Of a stretch of 64,000 nt of DNA, positions 36,599-50,300 are shown one piece after another (position 1 is the stretch's first letter; the number at the start of each line of letters is the position of its first letter). A model generated the notes under the pieces. That model was not told the DNA's origin. It was given only the letters and a program-made list of their open reading frames with translations, and searched no databases. The DNA comes from Ascaphus truei (taxonomy: Eukaryota; Chordata; Amphibia; Anura; Ascaphidae), in NCBI GenBank assembly GCA_036426205.1, contig CM071570.1, forward strand, positions 51,754,984 to 51,818,983, given 5' to 3'. A program made the translations under genes and the position numbers.

Positions 36599-37863
36599 TT
36601 TTCCTTCTCTGCAGTATAAAATATAGAAACATTGATATTGTTAACGTTATAACTTACAAAATAGTTCAGATCTTATGTAGTCGAAATTCGGATAATTATG
36701 CCATCATTGTGTGCTTTTTTCTTTAGATTGTCTTTCAATCAAATTGTAGCAAAATTCTGCATTGCATCACCCTGTTCATAGCCTTGCCTGTCTATTTTCG
36801 TGGTTCATGTTTTACTCTCCTCTTTTATAATGCTTGCATAGAATTGCATTATTTTCCCACTTTTTTCATATCGATCCTCTAACTTAATTCATCTTGAAGC
36901 CTTGCTTGTCATTGTTATTTCTCCATAGCTCAATGAAAATATTGGCAGGTAACAGCATTATGCGCAGATAAACTTGTTTTTGGCATATTAATTCTTCTTT
37001 TTCTTTGCAGATCGCTAGTAAGAGGATCTCTAGTCGTAACCAAAACTTATCTTAGTCACCTTTCTAGAGACAAACTGAGTATTAATTGAATGGTCACCAT
37101 CCTTTTTTTAACTATTAATAAACTGAGTATTCAATATCATACTGAATGTATAGTAATGAAAGAAAGCCCTGACTGATCAGTAGGGTTCTTCTTCAATGAG
37201 GAACCAGTTTTATCCGATACAGGGTCATCCACCGGATGTATTCTTTTGATTCTTCTTTCAGGTCCTCTGTCTCTTCAGCATTAACAAACATTTTATAAAT
37301 GTTGTATTTTAGTAATGTAAAGTACTATATATTTAATAAGCAGAGTGCAAGGGAAACACACTGTAAGTTCATTTAAGCAAATCACAATACAGACTGGGTA
37401 TTTGAAATGTGTGAACTATCTAAATATCTCGCATAAGGCTTTTTTATCTTTTTGCCCCAATTCAAATTCTTTGAAACGTTCAAGCTGAACCTCAAAGTGC
37501 AAACATTTAGCAAAAACCACACACTGGTCTAACATGAATGTTGCTGTTTTTCAAAGCCTTTTTAAGGTAGGCCTAAAATTAAGGGTTTTTGCTAAAGTCA
37601 GGAAGTAGGTGTGAAAGAGACTAATTTTGTCACCATACCCATTGACTGAATGTCCAATTCCTACACATAGCCATGACTGTCAACACTACTGTATATGTCT
37701 CCCAAACACTCCTCTATACAACATGTGGGACAGATACTTGTGAATGCACCTGATACCAGGGAAACAATCTAATTTTAATATTCAGGTTGTTCAAGGGGGA
37801 GGGTGAAAAAAGATAGAGGAAAGTAGACGTGCTTTATTTCCACCACTTTTTCCCTATAATTAT

Positions 37864-38195
37864 CAGATGTGTTCCGGTAGTCCGTCTCAGTGTTTGCCCT
37901 GGTAGTCTTCTCTGTTTTCTCGGTGTCGTTTTAGTCAGTCAGCTGTGTTTTCTGGTTAGTCCTGTCCTCGAGGTGTGTTCTGGTAGTATCAGTCTCTGGT
38001 GTCCTTCTGGGGTAGTCAGCCTCGGGTCGACTTCTGGTAGTCAGTCTGCAGTGTGTTTCCTGGTAGTCGCTCTCGGTGACTTCTGGTAGTTAGACTTCGG
38101 GTGACTTACTGGTAGTCCAGTTCTCGGGTGACGTCTGTAGTCGAGTCTCTGGGTGCTTCTGGTATCAGTCTCAGAGAGTTTCTGTTAGTCGGTGT
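37864..38195. repeat. 24-bp minisatellite, copy B, scrambled
   Basis: Units still recognisable (TCTGGTAGTCAG) but almost each one carries an indel, unlike the clean array at 5486-5800. Confidence 0.85.
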
Positions 38196-38941
38196 GTTCA
38201 TATTGGCTTTCTCCTGTCCTCTCCTTCGCTCCAAACCCCTATTTTTGAGTTCTTGATTATTTGTTCTTCAAAGAATTTTGGTAAGTCGGCTTGCAAACAT
38301 CTGGACTGACCTGCTATTTTATTTGCGACTGGAAAAACGGCAACTTTGTATCATTCCGCACCCTGTGGAACAAGATGTGCACATCCATAACTGGTAACCA
38401 CGTTGTTGCTCACACACGTATTTGTTTTATTTTCCTTATAACTGAGACTTTACTACATTTATGCTGTGTGACAATTGAGTGGCAGCAATTTCAGGTCTAT
38501 ATTTTCCATTTTTAAAATGTCGTAATTTTTTTATGGATAGTGATACACCTTTACAAAATATACCATTAAAAAAACCCACAGTGACTAATAGTTGGCCTAC
38601 AACAATACATTTATCTTTTTTTTTATGATTATGTGCTGGTAAGCCACGATAAATCCATTAATGATTCACTTTTCTTTATCCAGTAGATCCAAAGTGTCCC
38701 AGAAAATTACATATATGCAGGTGCTTGAGTGATGCACCAGCTGTCTCTTGCTCTTCTGTTTATACAGCGAATTGCTATCTAAAGCTACAGTGTTGAGATG
38801 TCTCCTTCAATATAAGCATCTTCCCGCTGATTTTCCCCTTCTACACTTTCATTATAAATAGGGGGCAGTTATTGAAAGTGCTACAGAACGATTAAAGTCA
38901 GTCATACAAAATGATTATGGGACATTCCCCCGAAACATTTT

Positions 38942-38992
38942 GGTGCCGCTACTGTGAATGTTTCGTGGCCTAACAACCTCATCAGGTTGCAC
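38942..38992 (-). ncRNA. Hammerhead-like motif, copy B of 6503-6550
   Basis: CTGATGA and CGAAAC are both present, with GTGCAAC and GCGGCACC as partial stem I strands. Reads closer to the consensus than copy A at GAAAC. Uncertain because this part of copy B is error-rich. Confidence 0.3.
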
Positions 38993-39048
38993 TTGTTTCT
39001 CTACATCCCTCCATATCATTAAGCAAGCATACAGTCTACATCACCTAG

Positions 39049-39207
39049 CATGGTGTTCACAACACTCTAGTCCTCAAGCCCCCTCCCTGATTTTGCCACT
39101 TTTGCTGAAGCAGGGACTGAATGTAGCCAACCTGTGCTGAAGCATGGATATCCTGAAAACCTGACCGTTCTGGGGGCTCTAGGACCTGGATTTAAGCAAC
39201 TTCCCGC
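39049..39207. mobile_element. hAT-like MITE, copy B of 6602-6753
   Basis: Same palindromic element, ends degraded. Confidence 0.6.
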
Positions 39208-39749
39208 CTTACAGGCCCTAAAGCACACACAATATCTACTACTTATACTTGAGAGGATTTACTACATTTTTAACATTTACATGATTTCATTGTTATAACA
39301 GCAGTTTAGATTCCTTTCTGACAAGGATCTAACCATGTTCAGGGACATGTAATTATATAGTTGTATATGTACACACAGGGATACTCACAATAGACTCGAT
39401 CATAGACGAAACAATTTCTACTCATTGCAGTCTTGCACCAGCATAAATGTTTTGTAAGGATTTCCTTCCTATGACAAACAAGTTTCAGCAATCAAACATA
39501 AAAGATTGTGTTTTTTTTCCTTCCAGGGATGACAGCTAAGCAGGGGATTGCTGTGGTAATTGTTTCAACGGGTTTTGCGGAGCAAAGGCGTGTTTGCAGA
39601 TTGTGTCTATCTAGTCAGGGGGCCCAGAGTGGCTGGTTCCCCTAAAACTGTACCAGGATCAGGTAGGATGCCTGGATGCATTAGACACAGTCTCGTAACA
39701 ATCATCCACTTGAAAACAGTTGCACGACTCAATCCTCACTAAGGGTCCC

Positions 39750-40050
39750 TGCTTAACACAGCCCAGAAAGGTAAAGTGGGGCAGAAGGGATGTGAGGTGT
39801 TCCCTGAAACATCAAGGGGTCCCTAGGTATCAGATACCCAGTAAATGCCCGGTCATCCCAGAACTGTATATGGGTTCTGGGGTGCTCCAACCATTGCTTC
39901 AGCACAGACGCCGAAAAGGTAAATGGGGCAATGAGGACTGTGAGGTGTCCCTGAAAAGTCAAAGTCGTTCACAGGTTGATTGTACCCCTTAAATGCCCAG
40001 GTCACACCAGAACCGTATAGGCGCTTCTGTGGTTACTCCAATCATCTACC
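39750..40050. repeat. 147-bp tandem repeat, copy B
   Basis: Same two-unit tandem as 7283-7576 with indels. Confidence 0.65.
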
Positions 40051-41360
40051 AAGTTGTTAGGGGACGTTTTAAAAGTCCGTCCCTAAGTCTAGTTTATAGA
40101 GTGTGGGGCATATGGCTAGTAAGAATAACGTGCAGCTTCTTATTATTCTTATTTCCCATTAAGGACCACAAACTTAGGACTAATTTTTAAAGTGTATATC
40201 CTTATGACGTGTGTTTTTAAATTAACCATTCTGTTGTGCACCGAGATGAGCTGGACGTTCAGAGCAACGATGTTCTGAAGTGACCCAGTGGGCTACCAAC
40301 TTGGTGCCACTGTGTTTCCCATACTATCGGTGGAGAATGAAGCACAGAGGTGTGTCTGGTGTCAAATGACCTTGGACACGAAGGGAGGACAAGTATCCAT
40401 GTCCTGATATCAACTGACAACCCTTTGCAATTTTTCCATTGATCCCACCAGAGTGGCAGGACTCTGTCACCTGTCGGGTGTGTGAGAAAAAGGACCAAGG
40501 GGCCAGGGTGCCAATTAAACCCCTGCCCATGGTTTCAATTCAGATTTCCGGTACCCCGTTGTGTCTACTATCCACAGTTTTGTCTCTGATTGGCGGCGGA
40601 GACATTTCCTCACGCTTGGATTGGCTATAGTGTTTTTTGTTGAAATGAAAGTCCAGGGATTATACACGCCTTGTGCCCTTGAGATAGAGGTGTTGTTTCC
40701 AGTGTTCTCCAAGGGCTATCAGTAAGTTCTCTCAAAGTTTTTCCTAATGTCTAAAGCACCAGTAACATTCCAGCCTTTGGAGGGAAGGGGAGGCTGTGGC
40801 ATTTGGACTTCAGTTCGATTTTCAGTCCAAGACTTTTTGTTTGGGTAAGCTTCTGGAATTGATAGCCCCTACACATAGGAAAGTATAGTTTTTTCAACCC
40901 CAAGTCCAATAGTGGTGTGTCTGTTTTTGCTGTACATTTTGGTTTGCCCTTTTCCTTGAATAGATGTACATTTATCATTTACACGTTAACCTACTCGTTT
41001 TGCTCAATGCATGATCCTGTTAAAAAGGTGTAAATGGCCTGGTCCTCGACCCGTGACGTCACACGATGCGACAGAGTTTTGACAGTCGGTGTCCTAGCGT
41101 ACATGTCGCCCTATTCCCCAAGCACGTATTCCTTCTAATCTTGTGGTATCTCTGTAAGGATTCATGTAAACTGATGAAATGTGCTCCTCGGTGGAACAGT
41201 AAAACTGTTTGAAATGATAATGGTCACATATAGATAGGATTTATACTAAGTATATATAATGTAAACATCGCTCTTAATAAGTTTTGACACTATAAAAGTA
41301 GTTTGACACCTATTGAAGGTTGCGCTAATCTTTAACCATTTGAGTTCCATGAATTTCACT

Positions 41361-41980
41361 TAAAGGGAGCAGCAAATAAAAATACCACTTATTAGCCATT
41401 CACCATTCTCAGCACGGTCCACAAACCTCATTCACACAATTTTTTCTTAGCGTACAATTGTTCCACATGCAGCAAGGGGATTCTTGGGTGATGACATGCA
41501 AATACAGCCTCACAGTGGTGCCATTTTTGCATCTTATCCATTTTAATTAAAATGGATGCCTATAGCCATAGCCAGTAAATCTACTCACAGACTGGTGTTT
41601 CAATCTTTGGGTCTTGGGCGTGAGGATGTTACTAGCCCTGCAATGGGAAGATGGTAGTGGCTTACAAGCAGAAACAAAGTAAGTTATAGGGAGTAAACAT
41701 AGTACAAAAACCCTTCACCATCAGCAAACTTAAGGGAGAACCATGGATGTGATAGTTTTACAACCACAGTCCGTAACTCTCATTATTCTCGATGAGACTC
41801 AAAAGTTTGAAACAGCGGTTGGTGAGTAGGTTGCCTACTGTAACCATGCACTTCTTTTCTTTGACCAGGCTGTGCTACCCGAATCCCTTGCTGCAATGGA
41901 CGCATTGTATACTGAGTGATTATGGGGGAAGATCAGGTTTTGTGTGGCCTGTCTGAGTAATGAATGGGCACTAATGGTTT
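41361..41980. mobile_element. Hammerhead-family foldback, copy B of 8841-9430
   Basis: Both decayed motifs are seen again, at about 41584-41628 (-) and 41783-41832 (+), with the same core losses, so the decay is in the genome rather than a sequencing error. Confidence 0.6.
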
Positions 41981-42718
41981 TTTTTTTAATATGGGGGTGC
42001 TTAGGTGGAGGTTTTAGTCACTGGTTTTCTCACATTTTTTAATCTGTGTACTTCTGAAAACGGAAATTGTGAAGCAGTGGAGAAAGATTAGGTCACTGAG
42101 CTCAGTGTTTAGGACCAATCGAATCTCTGTAACTTAAGGAAGAACATGAGGGAGATACAGTTTGGGGAAAGAAACGATTCCAATATGGCTCTATTGACAG
42201 CCCTATTGTGCCCTAAACTAGCAAAATTAAAATTCACCGCAATTGTCAGCTGTTGCCAATGTTTTACATTGGCAGAAAGTGTTTTCAAGCAATGGGCTTT
42301 TTCTTTACGCGGCCCCCCTATCCATGGCGGGGGGTGCCTCATGTAATAATGTAAATTATTTCTCTCTTGGTAGAGTTTTATTCTACTACATCTCGTGATT
42401 TGGTAAGATGTGGGCTTCACGTAAGTGCTCTATGTTAGAAGAAAAACAATATATTCAGGCTATAGTCCCAATGTTCCATATACTTTTATAATAACAGAGA
42501 TCACCCAAGGGAGATTAAGGGACCTAGAGGTGCCCCACCTGGCTACCACGAGATTGGTCACCTGGTAAGTTATTACCTCCCCATAGGGTTTAGATCAATA
42601 AAACAGCAGTCACTGAAAAGGTAAATACAGAGGGGCTGTTGCCCCTTTACCTGACAGTGAAATCCAGACAGGAAAAACTCTGCAGCGTGCAATCCTCAAT
42701 GGTAGAGATCAGTACTAC

Positions 42719-43052
42719 TGTAGAGGAAAAGAGCACAGCATTCCGCATCAGTGGATCAAAAATAGATAGGGCAACTCCAGATGATACACATTGTGTTTAT
42801 TTGCACAATCAGCTTAGCAATAACCATGTTTTCATCCAACGACTTTATCAAGGTGTAAGGGACTAATGCATAAGCATACCATTTTATAGGTAAAACCTTG
42901 ATAAAGTCCCTGTTGGATTGAAACTGTTGTTGGTGTATTTCCTACACCTTCATGCTAAGCTGATTGTGAATAAACCAATTTCTCCTACATCGGACTGCCC
43001 TATCAATGTTTGATCCACTCAGCGGCGATGGTGTGCTCTTTCCTTCTACATA
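42719..43052. mobile_element. Foldback MITE, copy B of 10180-10517
   Basis: Same inverted arms, slightly shortened by deletions. Confidence 0.7.
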
Positions 43053-43850
43053 CCTACATCTCCCCTCCTATCTACTGTATGTCTACTTTGTCTATAGCGC
43101 AACATTTTAATCCTGGGAGTTCTTCCCATGTGTGATTTTTAAAAGAGATTAGAGACACAGTGAGTTGTTAAACTAATTGTGGATATTTCTTAGTGATCTC
43201 TTATTCCATCTTTTTGTTTGTTATATATCTAAGAAATATGTTCTCTACATTTTTAATTTATTTCTATCCACATTTCCTACAATATTCACATATTTCACTA
43301 ATGCGTTTGTTTTTTTAAACTAAATTCTGATAGCTTTCATGCAAATTTATTTCAATACAAGATGAATCACTCAGTTTAAGAATAAGTAAGCTGTTCCAGG
43401 GGATGCTGCATACTGTACATCTCTCACACTCTGCAAAATGATTAAACAGGTTTACCATTAAGCTTTACATTGATTTGTGAGAAAGACGGTTTACAAAAAT
43501 CTCTGTGCTGGATTTTCTCATAACATCCATAAGATTGTATTGTGTTCATGATTAAAATCTAAGTACTGTACTCTGCTGCCAGCAGCATATCACAACTGAA
43601 GTGATTAGTACAAGCACTAGTTCAGTAGCACAACTTAACTGTCTCTGAACCATGGCCGAAAAAGCTTAAAGCCGCGGCTACTCCGGGTCGTGCTGGCGTG
43701 ACATCGCTGCAAGGGGCTGCATGCTTACGGATCATTCAATTCCCACAGTGTAATCCCTGGGCACGCGCAGTTTCGAATCAAAAATGTTGCCGTCCCATAG
43801 GTAATTACCTTTTTACTGCCTGGAGCGCACTCATCCTGCTGCAGCACCGC

Positions 43851-43999
43851 CCTCCTCCTTCTGAGACGTTCGGCATCAATACCACCGGCCAGTCACATAA
43901 CGACGCTTTTCCATGACAACTAACACCATGTGATGTCACGTTTTTATGGCTACGTTTCATCATGGCGTCACAGCAACGCGCAACGCTGCAGAAGGAGGA
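43851..43999. repeat. CpG inverted repeat, copy B of 11325-11470
   Basis: Same arms with a small local insertion (GCAACGCGCAACGC). Confidence 0.55.
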
Positions 44000-44128
44000 A
44001 AGGCGCAAGGAGAGGTACTGTACGAGACTTTTACAGAGTCCCCCACGTTCTTCTCCCAATGAATGGGGAAGAGAGCAGGGCCTCTGTATATGGGTAAAAA
44101 AAAGAAAACAAACAGAACTTTGATCTGT

Positions 44129-44222
44129 GGCCCATATTTACTAAGCAGTGCTTTTCCAGAAGACTTTGCGGAAAACTTCTGCACGAAGGTGTCTTATCAA
44201 AGCTTTGCTCAGTAAATAGGCC
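44129..44222. mobile_element. Short MITE, copy B of 11603-11702
   Basis: Same ends, a few bases missing. Confidence 0.6.
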
Positions 44223-44603
44223 TAAACCTTTCATTGTAAGTGTAAAATAGTATGCTGTGAATGTTGTTTTTCTACAGTGGAAATAGACTTTATTACTTCA
44301 TAAGGTTGGAAGTGCAGAAAGCATTGTAACAAAGCCTTTTCAGCTTGTCCTCATGTGATGAAGTCAGCACCACTACCACTGTATATTTTAAACTAGACAC
44401 ACTTCTTGTATATTTTAATATGTTGATGACCTGTTACTAACGCTTCACAGTATGATTTTGTATGAAAAAATACATAGGCCCACTACGAGCCATAATTGGG
44501 CAATGAATGGAACACACGAACCAACATGTTTATTGGGGGTGTTAAATGATGCATCTATTATAGTTTCCGTGCTGCTGAGGTGTTGCAGCAAATTTGTACA
44601 CTG

Positions 44604-44982
44604 GCGACACACTTTATCGAGCTCGCTAGTCCCACGAAATTCGGGTATACCCGGGTGTATTGAGGTTTGTGACTGTTTTCTGCCCGATTGCATTGAGTTA
44701 TTTCCCAGGCAGGATTGAAGCATTTATCCATCCCCTGGCTGCAATCCTGCACAGTATATATTATATACTGCATTACAATTCATATTTATGCCATCTGGTA
44801 GACACGCGAAGCTTGCAGCCTATTAAATCCTAATCATTATCCATTTAACAAGATCAGCCGCCCATCAGCCAGGCATGAACCCAGCTGGGAAGGCAAATGC
44901 ACGGGGCTTGTCAGAGGTGAGGAGCGGCGCATTCCAGGTATCTGCCAGGTACAACGTGGTATTGCTCGATAAAGTGTGTCGC
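44604..44982. mobile_element. TIR MITE, copy B of 12087-12473
   Basis: GCGACACACTTTAT and AAAGTGTGTCGC ends retained. Confidence 0.7.
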
Positions 44983-46420
44983 AGCATAGAGTATCTTTTG
45001 AAGACACACACCTTTATAAAACATATAGAAGAGCATATTACAGGTCTAAAAGACTTTAATAACACTTCACTGTATTTACACATGCGCCAGGTTTATGTCT
45101 ATTTGTATTTTTGTTCATGTTTTTTGGAGGTTTATTTTGGATATTCTTCAGTAGATTACCAGGCCTGCTTAGTTGTGCACTGCATAATTATATCACACAC
45201 ATGCACAGCATAGTTATAATTTAGGTTTACGCTCGTTACAGTAATTTTTGTATTTTTATTTTTACTATAAGTTGGGCTGGAATCCCTAGAAGTGACCCAC
45301 GGTTGAAGTATTTTTATATGGAGGAATACAAAAGACAAAAATCACCAGTGTTATAGGTTTCTGCATTTCAGCTTAATAAAAATACATAATGAAAGCGGCA
45401 TTTACGCAACAAAAATAACCATGTCTGCAAACTAATTCCACAAGTTCCCTGCACTGACTCCTTCATCTACCCACAACACACTGATCCTGCCCCTCACAGA
45501 CACATTGTCTCCTCTACACGCCTACACCGCACGCACCACGACACATACACAAAACAACACTGAAATCCAACTTTCACATCAGTCACAACTAACTGTACAA
45601 TAACTGCACACACACAACACACACAAACACACACACCAAACTTACAGTACCTTTATGTTTCTCAAAATCCTTACTGACTACAGGGAGCTTTTTATGTTCT
45701 TCTTTGGTGGCCTGACTGGAGAATACCAGGTTGGCTTTCAATCACCAAGCTATTATTCATAGGCAATACATTTTGAAATATTCTATCTAATTATTTCTTG
45801 TGAATTTAAGGATTTAGAGCGTGATTCAATATGTTCTGATTGCAAAGAGATCTTTCCCCTTCGAAAACATATTGAATTGGGGCCCTTAGTGATTACTTTC
45901 ATCATATTTTATAATAATAATAATAATGAAAAAATAAATATATTATATTTTGGGGAGGGGGGGGGGGTAATTTACCCGTATGAGTAATAAAAGAGAGACT
46001 TCCTGTAATCCCCTAAGATCTGAAAATGGTTAGATGGCTGTTAGTTGAGTTCTAACACTAAGATTTTCTTGGAATTGTGGAATGACAAACTTGGTAAAAT
46101 GATATTATCATGCCTAAGTTACAAGAGTTATTTGTCTACAATGTTCACAATGCATTTGTTATTTATTTGTATATTTCGTTTATATAGTTATTATTATACA
46201 AAATCACTAAGAAAAAACTGTTTTCATATCGGTGTGGACAACAAGTTCTTCACTTGTGTGATTTCATGACTTGTGTTTTGGTTTAAGGATTTGAGAATAA
46301 GAATTGGTTACAGTGGAAATAAGAAGAATGATAGCCATTTTTCTGCTGCATGGACCCCACAACTATATAAATCTTCTTTTATAGAAATGTTAGTATCTTT
46401 GATCTCTACCTTATATATAA

Positions 46421-46745
46421 CAGGCATACCCGCATTAACGTACACATGGGACCGTACATGTATGTAAAGCGAAAATGTACTTAAGTGAAGACTACCTTTT
46501 TCCACTTATATGCATGTACTGTACTGCAATCATCATATATGTGCATAACTGATGTAAATAGGCATTTGTAACAGGCTCTCATACCTTCCCCTTGAGCACA
46601 GTTTCAGGACAGGTAGGGAGCTGGTATTCCTGTTCAGAGACGTGCTGAAAGGGCGCATGCGTGAGCTGCTGTTTGCCTATTGGGCGATATGTCCTTACTC
46701 GCGAGTTGTACTTAAAGTGAGTGTCCTTAAAGCGGGGTATGCCTG
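46421..46745. mobile_element. TA-flanked MITE, copy B of 13895-14226
   Basis: CAGGCATACC and GGGGTATGCCTG ends retained, with scattered deletions. Confidence 0.7.
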
Positions 46746-47211
46746 TATAGTATACAGAATCATGGGGTCGCTGGAGCTGAAAATAGTGAGATAGGGAAAC
46801 AGCTTCTTTAAGTACTTTAATACCTACACAACCCTCTCCAAACACACTTACGCTTTACACTGTTCACTAAATTCTGATGCACTTACATTACAGTTGTAAG
46901 TTTCAAAACATTCCATCAGCGTTAGCTCTGCAAGCATAGATTTCATATGTGCATCTTTAGAACTAAGAATATGCATTAACACAGTAACTCCCTACACAAC
47001 AAATACAGTTACTCAGTCATAATGTGTGGTGCCATCAAAAGTGTAGATAACCAAGAATATTTAGTCAGGGTTGGGGCAATAAAAACAAAGGGACAAAGGA
47101 ACTTTAGAAGATTACGTTTTTAAAGGGAAATATTAAAAAGTCTTATTTTAATTGTCTTGCATTGAATTATGTTGTGCAGTTATGATTTACCTTTTCTTTT
47201 TTGTCTTTTAG

Positions 47212-47312
47212 GCCTTTCCCAAGAAAACAACATGGCAAAACCATATGAATTCAATGGCAGAAGTTGTCTCTTCCTTCATGCAAGATGGGGCAGTTTTTGA
47301 CAGATAGAAGAA
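47212..47312 (+). pseudogene. PLCB4: PLCB4 coding exon 1, copy B, three 1-base deletions
   Basis: Same acceptor, ATG (47232) and GTAAGA donor as 14698-14801. Relative to copy A, one base is missing in the Asn-Trp codons (TTCAATGGC), one in Lys-Val (AGAAGTTG) and one in the Arg-Tyr codons (GACAGATAGAAG, which makes a stop if read in the original frame). Three independent single-base losses within 81 bases of a conserved exon point to sequencing error rather than a real pseudogene. Confidence 0.85.
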
Positions 47313-50300
47313 GTAAGATACTGAATGGCATTGTTCTGTTGATGTCTCTACCAAGTTCAGTAATTGGACTCCTGCTGTGGGATAGAAAGCTGAATCTTCA
47401 CCCTGAGATGAATAGGGTTTTTTAAACGCCTTTCTAATTAGATGTATAGTTTGGGCAGTACTAGCATTACTTTCATGACTCCTGTACAGATTTACCTGAG
47501 GTACCAATAACACACTTGTGTTTACACAAAGAGTAAAAGGTCCTGCAGTGTGGTATGCAAAGTAATTATAAAAACAAAAATTTGATAATGACCAGCAGAC
47601 CATATCAATTAAAGGTAATTTCACTCAACATAAACATCTGATGTTTGTCACATTTGGAAGAACAGAGGGAAGAGGACAAATGAAATATTTTCCAAACTAT
47701 TTTGCAGAGCTTTTTTGTGCGTTTGACGCAGTTTTTTGTGCCTGTTTAGATCTTCTTACTCAGTACATAATTATTTCAATTTCAAATATCTGATGTTACC
47801 TGATAAATAAAATGCCGTCTGAAATCCCATCTTTTTGTTTTATAGATATAACATCTAGAATACAGTGACAGTGGAACATCTAGAATACAAACACAGTCCC
47901 CATGGTTTAGATTAAACAAACACATTTAATGGATTAAACAACTGGAAAATGCATAATGCATGAGCAATAACAATGATAAGCAGAGCGTCGTTCTACCGAC
48001 TATAGCGACTTCAGCTATGGTTGACGTCACTCCCGGTATGAGTATGGTTTGCCAACAGGGACAAACCACCTCAGGTACTTTGTCCAACGTGTTTTCGCAA
48101 CTTAGACTGTGTGCTTCAAGGGTGTGACCAAATAGGACTCGGATGGGTTTATGAAGCGCACATAGGCTCCCCCCACCCAAGCTGACTGGTTTGTAATTCG
48201 GCACACCTCTTAGAAGCAGGGAATCAGTCTTTGATGATTCATAAGGCTTTCAGAGAACGCAATATGGCGATTTTCCTGATTACTGCATGCAAAAGCACCA
48301 GTATATCTTGTGGCAAATAAGTATCATCTTTTAAAAATGCATGTGAAAAATTGAGCAGTATTCAGTTCCAGAGTCCGGTGCATCAAAAAACACAATATGA
48401 AATACAATATTAGTCCACCTGAGTGGTGTATAACACTGTAAAGCACGAATCTTGTGGAATCAGCAATCTTTGTGAGGTGGGCAAGTGATTATGACCATGA
48501 GCCTTCAGTAATAAAAATGCAACTACCCTGGCATGGTGGAGTGAGGCTGTTGTGGGTCCCCCTGACAGGGCTATCAGCGGTACCCAACAACACCACCCAA
48601 GAGTACGTGCAACATGCAGAATCCACTGGCATGTGAACAGCATAACAATAATGTGGATAGTATAGTCCAGTACATTCACGGTCCTCCACGACCCTCAGTC
48701 CGAACGGAGGTTCCTGCCAGGCGTGCTCCCAAGCATTGGCATGCAGCAGGGGGAAGGATCCAAACAGGAAAAAGCCAATGCCACCCAAAAAAAGGTTAAC
48801 ACTGGACGTGGTGACCAAGAACACCGTTTATTGATTAAAATCCAAAAACATGCGATGCTTGCAAGTTTTCTGAAGAAGAAGATCAGGCACACGGTCTTAA
48901 TCATCAATTGAAAAGGGGTTTAATGTGCCAAGGAATCCAACGTTCGACAGTAATACTGCCTTTCCAAGGTGTAGGCTACCAAAGTTCTCTAACATGTTTC
49001 GCATGTCGTAGGCGCTTTGTCATAGGGTACTCGCTGAGACAAAGTGTATCTGATATAGGCGGTCTTGATTAAGAATTGACTGCAGGTTAAGTAGAGGCAA
49101 TCGCTTGATCTAGACTGGTGAGATATGCAAATCATTACAGGAACCACCAACCATGATACACCATGTCACCTGAAGTTTAATTAGCAAAAAAAACACAAAC
49201 AAAATGGTCAACCATCACCGTGTAACAACCTGAAACTAAAAGTGAAAACAATGACCTACATTGGTACTACTGATAAAATCAAGGCTGTATAAAGACAGCC
49301 AAACATGTAAAAGTGCTACATATAAAAACACAAAGTACCAGATATATAAATCTACATGGTGGAGACATCCGTATATCATAAAGATTTATAGATAAAATGT
49401 AAAGATATACTGGATGAACTGAATAATGTATCTAAACTAATCAATATATAATCTCAACCGAGTTGAGCATTACTTTCAATCTTGTAATTGCATGATGACA
49501 ATACTGAAAAGTAAAACCATATGTATCCAGAAAATGGTCGCAGTATCCAAAGTTGTGAATTGTGATTCACTGCCTATCAATGATAACATTAACCTGCTGA
49601 ATATAAAATTAGATACCACCGCCTGTACCATAAGGGATCAGTTATATAATTGCTGAAGTACAAAATAACATATGTAAAACATATGTAAAGACATTTTGGA
49701 ATTTGGAGTTTAAAGAAAGGAGAAGTCATAATTCTATCCATATTGGAGAACCATATCGCTGATATATAAGATTTATTGATGAAAAATCTCAATGCAACTA
49801 GAAATTGAGAGATATGTTCAATCTTGAAGGAAATGTTGCAATTCCCATTCAACATTAATACCTCTGGATAGGGAGTATCAATGTGAATATCCAATACATT
49901 CTCATTTTCTGGATACATATGGTTTTACTTTTCATTATCTCTCATTGTCATCCATGCAATTACAAGATTGAAAGTAATGCTCAACTCGTTGAGATTAGTA
50001 TATTGATTAGTTTAGTACATTATTCAGTTCATCCAGTATATCTTTACATTTATCTATAATATCTTTATGATATACGCATGTCTCCACTATGTTGAGATTT
50101 AGATATGTTGGTACTTTGTGTTTTTATATGTAGCACTTTTACATGTTTGGCTGTCTTTATACAGCCTTGCATTTATCAGTAGTACCATGTAGGTCATTGT
50201 TTTCACTTTTATTTTTCAGGTTGTTACACGGTTGATGTTTGACACATTTTGTTTTGTGTTTTTTGCTAATATAACTTCTAGGTGACACAGTGTATCATGG

